From positions 1 to 11,000 of the forward strand of contig JAFGJR010000311.1 in assembly GCA_016928975.1 (NCBI GenBank): 11,000 nucleotides of DNA, written 5' to 3'. A model generated the notes under the pieces. The model saw only the letters and a program-made list of their open reading frames with translations. It ran no database searches and was not told the origin of the DNA. The translations under genes and the position numbers were made by a program. Each line of letters starts with the position of its first letter. The first letter of the stretch is position 1. The DNA is from Sedimentisphaerales bacterium (GTDB lineage Bacteria; Planctomycetota; Phycisphaerae; Sedimentisphaerales; SG8-4). This document shows, one piece after another, positions 6,895-11,000 of this stretch.

Positions 6895-8991
6895 TCATTT
6901 CTCTAAGCTGATCCGGGCGTCCACGGCGATGGAAGTCGTGCCGGGAACGCCGACGACGTAGGGATTAATATCCATCTCCCTGATCTGAGGGAACTCCGTC
7001 ACCAACTGCGACAGTCTCTGCAAGCCCTCCGCGATCGCTTCAATGTCCACGCCTTCCTGGCCTCGCACGCCTTGAAGGATGCGATACGTCCTGGTATTGG
7101 TCAACATCTGCTTCGCCTCCTCGTTGGTCAGCGGCGCCAGGTAGAACGACACGTCTTTGAGCACCTCCACCATGATCCCGCCCATTCCGAACATCATCAG
7201 GGGCCCGAACCGGAGGTCGCGATGCATGCCGAGGATCACCTCCCTGCCGCTGCGGACCATCTCCTGGACGAGCACGCCGAGGATATGCGCCTCCGGCCGT
7301 TTCTTGGGAATGCGGTACATCATCAGATCGAAGGCGTCCTTCACCTCCTGCTCGCTCTTCAATCCTACTCGTACGCCGCCGACATCGGATTTGTGCAGAA
7401 TGTCCGGCGACCAGATCTTCAGGACCACCGGATAGCCGAGCTGCTGAGCGATATTCGCCGCCTGCTCGGCGGTGGTCGCCACGGAGCCCTTCGGGGTGGC
7501 AAAGCCGTACGCCTCCAAAATTTCCTTCGATTCTGCCTCTCCTATATCCAGTAGATTCTGACGCACGTGCCTCTCGACGATACTCTCGACCTTGCGACGA
7601 TTCACGGCAAACAGTCGGACGACCCGCTTGGGCCTGTTGCGCCACCGGACGTGATCCGTCATGACGGTGAGCGTGGCCACGGCGCTCTCCGGCGAATCGT
7701 ATTGGGGGACGTTTCCTTGCCGCAGCACCCGAACGCCCTCCTCGACTTTGCCGGCGCCGAGGAAACAGGCGAGGACCGGCTTGCCCTTCTTCGCGGCGAT
7801 TCTGACGACGGCCTCGGCCGTCTCTTTCGCCTGGGTCATCGCTTGCGGCGTCAGCAGCACGATCGCGCTGTCCACATTCGGATCATCCAGCACGATGTCA
7901 AGAGCGAACTCATAGCGGTCCGCCAACGCGTCGCCGAGCACATCGACGGGGTTGTAGATATTCGCCGCGGGCGGCAGGCCCTCCGTCAGCTTCTTTCGCG
8001 TCTCCTCTTCCAGTTTCGAGAACGTAAGGCCCTTCTGCTCGATCGCATCGGCGGCCATGATGCCGGGTCCGCCTGCGTTGGTAATCACGGCCACTCTCGG
8101 CCCCTTCGGCAAGGGCTGATTCGCAAACGCCTGGGCGAAATCAAACTGTTCCTTGATCGAATCGCAGCGGATCACGCCCGCCCGCTTGAAGGCGGACTCG
8201 TACGCTGCCTCGCCGCCGGCCAGACTGCCGGTATGCGAGGAGGCGGCCCGTGCCCCAGCCTCGGTCCCGCCGGATTTCATCAAGAGAATAGGCTTGCGAT
8301 AGGAAATCTCCTCCGCCTCCTGCACGAAAGCATCGCCATCCGTGATGCTTTCGAGGTATCCGGCGATGACCCTGGTATCCTTCTGCGAACCCAGGGCCGC
8401 GATGATGTCCAACTCGTCCACGTCCGCCTTGTTTCCGATGCTGACGAGGGTGCTGAAGCCGATGCCGCTGGCGTTGGCCAGGTCCAGGATGGCCGCAAGA
8501 AGCGCACCGGACTGCGAGATGTATCCAATCCCGCCCGCCGACGGCAAGTCGCCGCCAAAGCTGGCGTTGAGCTTGTGCGACGGGGCAATCACGCCGAGGC
8601 AGTTGGGACCGATGAATCGGATCCCTGCCCGGCGGGCGATCCGCACGACCTGCGCCTCCAGCTCCCGCCCTTCGGGGCCCACTTCCTTGAAACCAGCCGT
8701 GATGATGATCGCCGACCGCACGCGAATCTTCGCGCAATCCTCCATTACCGCCGGCACGTGTTTGGCGGGGACAATGATGATCACAAGGTCGGGAACCTGG
8801 CCGATCGATTTGAGATTGGGAAAGCACTTGAGTCCTTCAATGGTGTCCGCGTTTGGATTCACCGGGAAGATCTTGCCTGCGTAGCCGCCCTCGATCATGT
8901 TGGCGAGGATCTCATAGCCCACCTTGCCTTTCTGGCGGGAGGCGCCGATGATCGCGACCGACTTCGGGTTGAAGAAACTCTCAAGACTCAT
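6895..8991 (-). CDS. ADP-forming acyl-CoA (acetate-CoA) synthetase, fused alpha/beta
   Basis: This 698-residue cytoplasmic enzyme catalyses acyl-CoA + ADP + Pi = acid + ATP + CoA, reversibly, through phosphohistidine intermediates. Domains in order are a CoA-binding Rossmann domain (about 5-135, with SVAIIGAS at 11-18 and FIGPNCLGV at 126-134), succinyl-CoA-ligase-like domains (about 150-460, with YISQSGALLAA and the phosphorylated histidine H253 in SSHTGSLAG), and a C-terminal ATP-grasp domain (about 480-698, with HKSDVGGV at 533-540 and MDINP at 673-677). H533 probably corresponds to the second phosphocarrier histidine of the ACD beta subunit. There is no GNAT domain, unlike Pat/PatZ; one is encoded in the next, 1-nt-spaced gene. 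ATG 8991 is chosen because the family N-terminus starts there and AAAGGA (9002-9007) lies 10 nt upstream. The substrate is probably acetate from context, but propionate or branched or aromatic acids are possible. Confidence 0.93.
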   Translation of the reverse strand: MSLESFFNPKSVAIIGASRQKGKVGYEILANMIEGGYAGKIFPVNPNADTIEGLKCFPNLKSIGQVPDLVIIIVPAKHVPAVMEDCAKIRVRSAIIITAGFKEVGPEGRELEAQVVRIARRAGIRFIGPNCLGVIAPSHKLNASFGGDLPSAGGIGYISQSGALLAAILDLANASGIGFSTLVSIGNKADVDELDIIAALGSQKDTRVIAGYLESITDGDAFVQEAEEISYRKPILLMKSGGTEAGARAASSHTGSLAGGEAAYESAFKRAGVIRCDSIKEQFDFAQAFANQPLPKGPRVAVITNAGGPGIMAADAIEQKGLTFSKLEEETRKKLTEGLPPAANIYNPVDVLGDALADRYEFALDIVLDDPNVDSAIVLLTPQAMTQAKETAEAVVRIAAKKGKPVLACFLGAGKVEEGVRVLRQGNVPQYDSPESAVATLTVMTDHVRWRNRPKRVVRLFAVNRRKVESIVERHVRQNLLDIGEAESKEILEAYGFATPKGSVATTAEQAANIAQQLGYPVVLKIWSPDILHKSDVGGVRVGLKSEQEVKDAFDLMMYRIPKKRPEAHILGVLVQEMVRSGREVILGMHRDLRFGPLMMFGMGGIMVEVLKDVSFYLAPLTNEEAKQMLTNTRTYRILQGVRGQEGVDIEAIAEGLQRLSQLVTEFPQIREMDINPYVVGVPGTTSIAVDARISLEK

Positions 8992-9256
8992 GCTGCTGTT
9001 ATCCTTTCTTATGCAAGACCCTCGCTGGGAGACATTGCATTCTACTGCCTGACAGTGCCGGCTGCAACAGGATTCCGCGGGACACACCGGTATCGTGCCG
9101 TGATCGGTCTCGCCATAGAGCCTACGCAGGACAGCGACCGTCGGATCGATATACCGCGTCGCGGTGCAACAGATGTGCCGCATGCACTCCAGTGGAAAGC
9201 GCCCCATCACAACGGATTGCGAGTGTCAGGTCTGTCGCAGGAGAAGCCTACACAGA
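8992..9256 (-). promoter_or_regulatory. Upstream region of the ADP-forming synthetase with a candidate promoter
   Basis: This 265-nt gap separates serA from the synthetase gene. On the minus strand, TTGCAG (9062-9067) and TAGAAT (9039-9044) are spaced by 17 nt and would start transcription near 9032, giving a leader of about 40 nt. The -10 box matches five of six positions but the -35 only three. A small inverted repeat, ACTG-N5-CAGT (9044-9056), overlaps the promoter spacer. A 13-bp palindrome, ACCGCG-T-CGCGGT (9153-9165), lies farther upstream. I see no clear serA terminator, so read-through is possible. Confidence 0.4.
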
Positions 9257-10846
9257 TCAGTCGAGCGTACAGATGTAGAGCTCATTGACGAAATCGAGCT
9301 TACGAAGCTCCTCAACCGTAGCTACGTCGGGCTCCTTATCGAGGCTCACCGCCAGGATCGCCTTCTGCAACTCCAGTTTCTGCCCGACGCCCATGGTCCC
9401 GATGTTGATGCCGTGGTTGCCGAGGATGGTGCCGACGGCGCCGATGACGCCGGGCTTGTCGTCGTTGAAGATCACCAGCACCGTGCCTTGCGGCGTCATC
9501 TCGACGTGGAAATCGTCGATCTCAATAATGCGAAGCAGCGTCTCCCCGAACACGGAGCCTCGGACCGTTCGGGTGACCTCGCTGGTGGTCACCGTCGCAC
9601 TGAAGCTGGATGCGACGTCGCGTGGCTCGGTGTTCTTCGTTTCATCGATGCTGATGCCTCGCTCCTTGGCAAGCACCGGCGTGTTCACCATGTTCAAGGG
9701 CATGTCAAAGTGCCTTTGGAGCAATCCCACGGCGAAGTTCAGCGTGGCCGCTTGCACGCTCATGCCGGCAATGGTTCCCCGATACTGGACCTGAACGCCC
9801 TTGATACCGCCCGGTGCGACGGTGCTGAGCATCTTGCCGATTCGCCGGGTCAGCTCTGCGTACTGCCGCACCAGCGGCGGCATGGCCCCGGCGGTGGACG
9901 GCGCATTGACGGCATTTCGAATCGGACCCCCTTTGATCGCATCCAGAAGAATCTGGGCTGCTTCGACCGCCACTTCCACCTGCGCCTCTTCGGTGCTGGC
10001 GCCCAGGTGCGGCGTCACGATGCAGTTGTCGAGGCTCGAGAATCGCTTGTCCTCCGGAGGCTCGCTCGAGAACACATCCAGCGCTGCGCCGGCGACTCGC
10101 TTGCCGGTCAAGGCATCGTACAACGCACTCTCATGGATAATGCCGCCGCGCGCACAGTTGATCAGCCGCACTGTCGGCTTCATCATGTTGATCTGGTCCG
10201 TGCTGATCATGTTCAGCGTCTGCGCGTTCTTGGGCACGTGCACAGTGATGAAATCGGACTCCCGGAAGATGCGGTTGACATCGTCGGTCACCTGGATACC
10301 CAACTGCTCGGCATCGGTGGGCGCGGCCAGGGGATCGTAGCCCAGGATTTTCATGTTGAATCCGCGGGCCATCTTGGCCACAGCCATCCCGATTCGACCG
10401 AGGCCGATGACGCCGAGGACCTTGTTGCTGAGTTGATTGCCCATATACTTCTTCCGGTCCCAGGCACCGGACTTGAGACTGTTGCAGGCTTGTACGACAT
10501 TGCGGCTCATGGCCAGCATGAGCGCCATCGTGTGCTCGGCTGCGCTGAGTGTGTTGCCGCCCGGCGTGTTCATCACGAGGACGCCCTTGCGCGTCGCGGC
10601 AGGCACGTCGATATTGTCGACGCCGACACCCGCTCGCGCCACGCCCTTGAGCCGACCGGGATTGGCGAGGATCTTGGCCGTCACCTTCGTCTCGCTGCGC
10701 ACGATCAGACCATCGTAATCGCGAATGATGTTCGCCAGCTCGTCCTCGGGAATTCCGAGTTTGACGACCGCCTCTGCCCCCTCCGTGGCGTTAATCAGAT
10801 CGATTCCTTCCTGTGCCAGTTTGTCTGTGATCAGCACTCTGATCAT
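9257..10846 (-). CDS. serA: D-3-phosphoglycerate dehydrogenase
   Basis: This 529-residue cytoplasmic enzyme oxidises 3-phosphoglycerate to 3-phosphohydroxypyruvate with NAD, the first step of serine synthesis. Visible features are RAGVGVDNID (71-80), NTPGGNT (93-99), the NAD-binding GLGRIG (148-153) with D171 at the end of the next strand, and the catalytic trio R233 (NCARGG), E262 (SEPP) and H280 (TPHLGAST). These positions coincide with those of the long Mycobacterium-type enzyme. Residues about 315-450 form the allosteric-substrate-binding (intervening) domain and about 455-529 an ACT domain (IFNDDKPGVIGAVG), so serine feedback is likely. The start at 10846 has GGAG (10854-10857) 7 nt upstream. 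A longer in-frame reading to 10906 would overrun the upstream gene's stop and lacks conservation. Only 37 nt separate it from the upstream partial gene, suggesting co-transcription. Confidence 0.96.
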   Translation of the reverse strand: MIRVLITDKLAQEGIDLINATEGAEAVVKLGIPEDELANIIRDYDGLIVRSETKVTAKILANPGRLKGVARAGVGVDNIDVPAATRKGVLVMNTPGGNTLSAAEHTMALMLAMSRNVVQACNSLKSGAWDRKKYMGNQLSNKVLGVIGLGRIGMAVAKMARGFNMKILGYDPLAAPTDAEQLGIQVTDDVNRIFRESDFITVHVPKNAQTLNMISTDQINMMKPTVRLINCARGGIIHESALYDALTGKRVAGAALDVFSSEPPEDKRFSSLDNCIVTPHLGASTEEAQVEVAVEAAQILLDAIKGGPIRNAVNAPSTAGAMPPLVRQYAELTRRIGKMLSTVAPGGIKGVQVQYRGTIAGMSVQAATLNFAVGLLQRHFDMPLNMVNTPVLAKERGISIDETKNTEPRDVASSFSATVTTSEVTRTVRGSVFGETLLRIIEIDDFHVEMTPQGTVLVIFNDDKPGVIGAVGTILGNHGINIGTMGVGQKLELQKAILAVSLDKEPDVATVEELRKLDFVNELYICTLD

Positions 10847-10883
10847 GCTCAAGCTCCAAGCCCACCAACGTTGATCGACTCTC

Positions 10884-11000
10884 TCAGGTCTGCGCCGCCA
10901 GGGCACGAGCCATTGTCACGGCCCAGCCGGCAGCAAGGATGATGAGCAGACCCACAACTACATGCTTTGTCCTGATCTCGGCGAACAACCGGTCAAGAGC
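10884..11000 (-). CDS. 3' end of a gene encoding a protein with a C-terminal membrane helix (partial)
   Basis: A minus-strand frame enters from the right edge and ends at TGA (10884-10886), giving 38 visible residues. A basic and acidic stretch (LDRLFAEIRTKH) leads into a hydrophobic run of about 20 residues (VVVGLLIILAAGWAV, then TMARALAA) ending in QT. This looks like a membrane-anchored C-terminus: the last helix of a membrane protein or a tail anchor. The stop lies 37 nt before serA on the same strand, so the two are probably co-transcribed. The family cannot be identified from this fragment. Confidence 0.55.
   Translation of the reverse strand, partial: ALDRLFAEIRTKHVVVGLLIILAAGWAVTMARALAAQT

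Noticed and set aside
8992..9210. N-terminal extension of the ADP-forming synthetase by 73 residues
   Set aside because: The extension is cysteine-rich and unlike the family. MSLESFFNPKSVAIIGAS is a normal family start and is preceded by AAAGGA.
10847..10906. N-terminal extension of SerA by 20 residues
   Set aside because: It would overlap the upstream gene's stop, is Trp/Arg-rich and unlike SerA. MIRVLITDKL at 10846 has its own ribosome binding site.
7567..10942. Long plus-strand open frames (7567-9288 and 9164-10942) opposite the synthetase and SerA
   Set aside because: They are antisense to strongly recognised genes, have low-complexity charged composition and contain no domain signature.

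Overview
The window is about 11 kb of GC-rich bacterial DNA. It reads as a chromosomal acetate / acetyl-CoA metabolism locus beside a serine-biosynthesis gene. I see no mobile elements, tRNA or rRNA genes, CRISPR arrays or phage genes. The taxon is not certain. GC-rich codons, Shine-Dalgarno-led genes and a long SerA with an intervening domain plus ACT domain fit several groups, for example Planctomycetota and related deep-branching phyla, deltaproteobacteria-like lineages, or Nitrospirota. The sequence alone does not settle it.

Layout. Positions 1-84 hold the 3' tail of an unrecognised plus-strand gene, followed by a possible terminator (105-132). A near-consensus sigma-70 promoter (136-164) drives a roughly 135-nt leader with a striking long stem-loop (180-252), then acs, AMP-forming acetyl-CoA synthetase (305-2284). 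A 13-bp hairpin (2306-2337) separates acs from a 12-TM OFA-family MFS transporter (2362-3684). Converging on these from the minus strand, in transcription order, are: the 3' tail of a gene ending in a membrane helix (11000 to 10884); serA, D-3-phosphoglycerate dehydrogenase (10846 to 9257); a fused alpha/beta ADP-forming acyl-CoA synthetase (8991 to 6895); a CoA-transferase/acetyl-CoA hydrolase fused to a Pat-like GNAT acetyltransferase (6893 to 5019), probably translationally coupled to the gene before it; and an AcuC/HDAC-type lysine deacetylase (4880 to 3750).

How the genes may work together. Three different enzymes interconvert acetate (or related acids) and acetyl-CoA: AMP-forming Acs (ATP-consuming, high-affinity assimilation), the ADP-forming synthetase (reversible, ATP-yielding in the acetate-forming direction) and a CoA-transferase/hydrolase. 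Alongside them sit a likely carboxylate carrier, a GNAT domain of the type that acetylates Acs, and an AcuC-type deacetylase of the type that reactivates Acs. Acs keeps the conserved C-terminal lysine (K621) that is the known acetylation target in this family. The simplest reading is a self-contained acetyl-CoA node with its own post-translational acetylation switch. The GNAT module is attached to the CoA-transferase rather than to the NDP-forming synthetase domain as in classical Pat/PatZ. That rearrangement and the structured acs leader are the most interesting points here.
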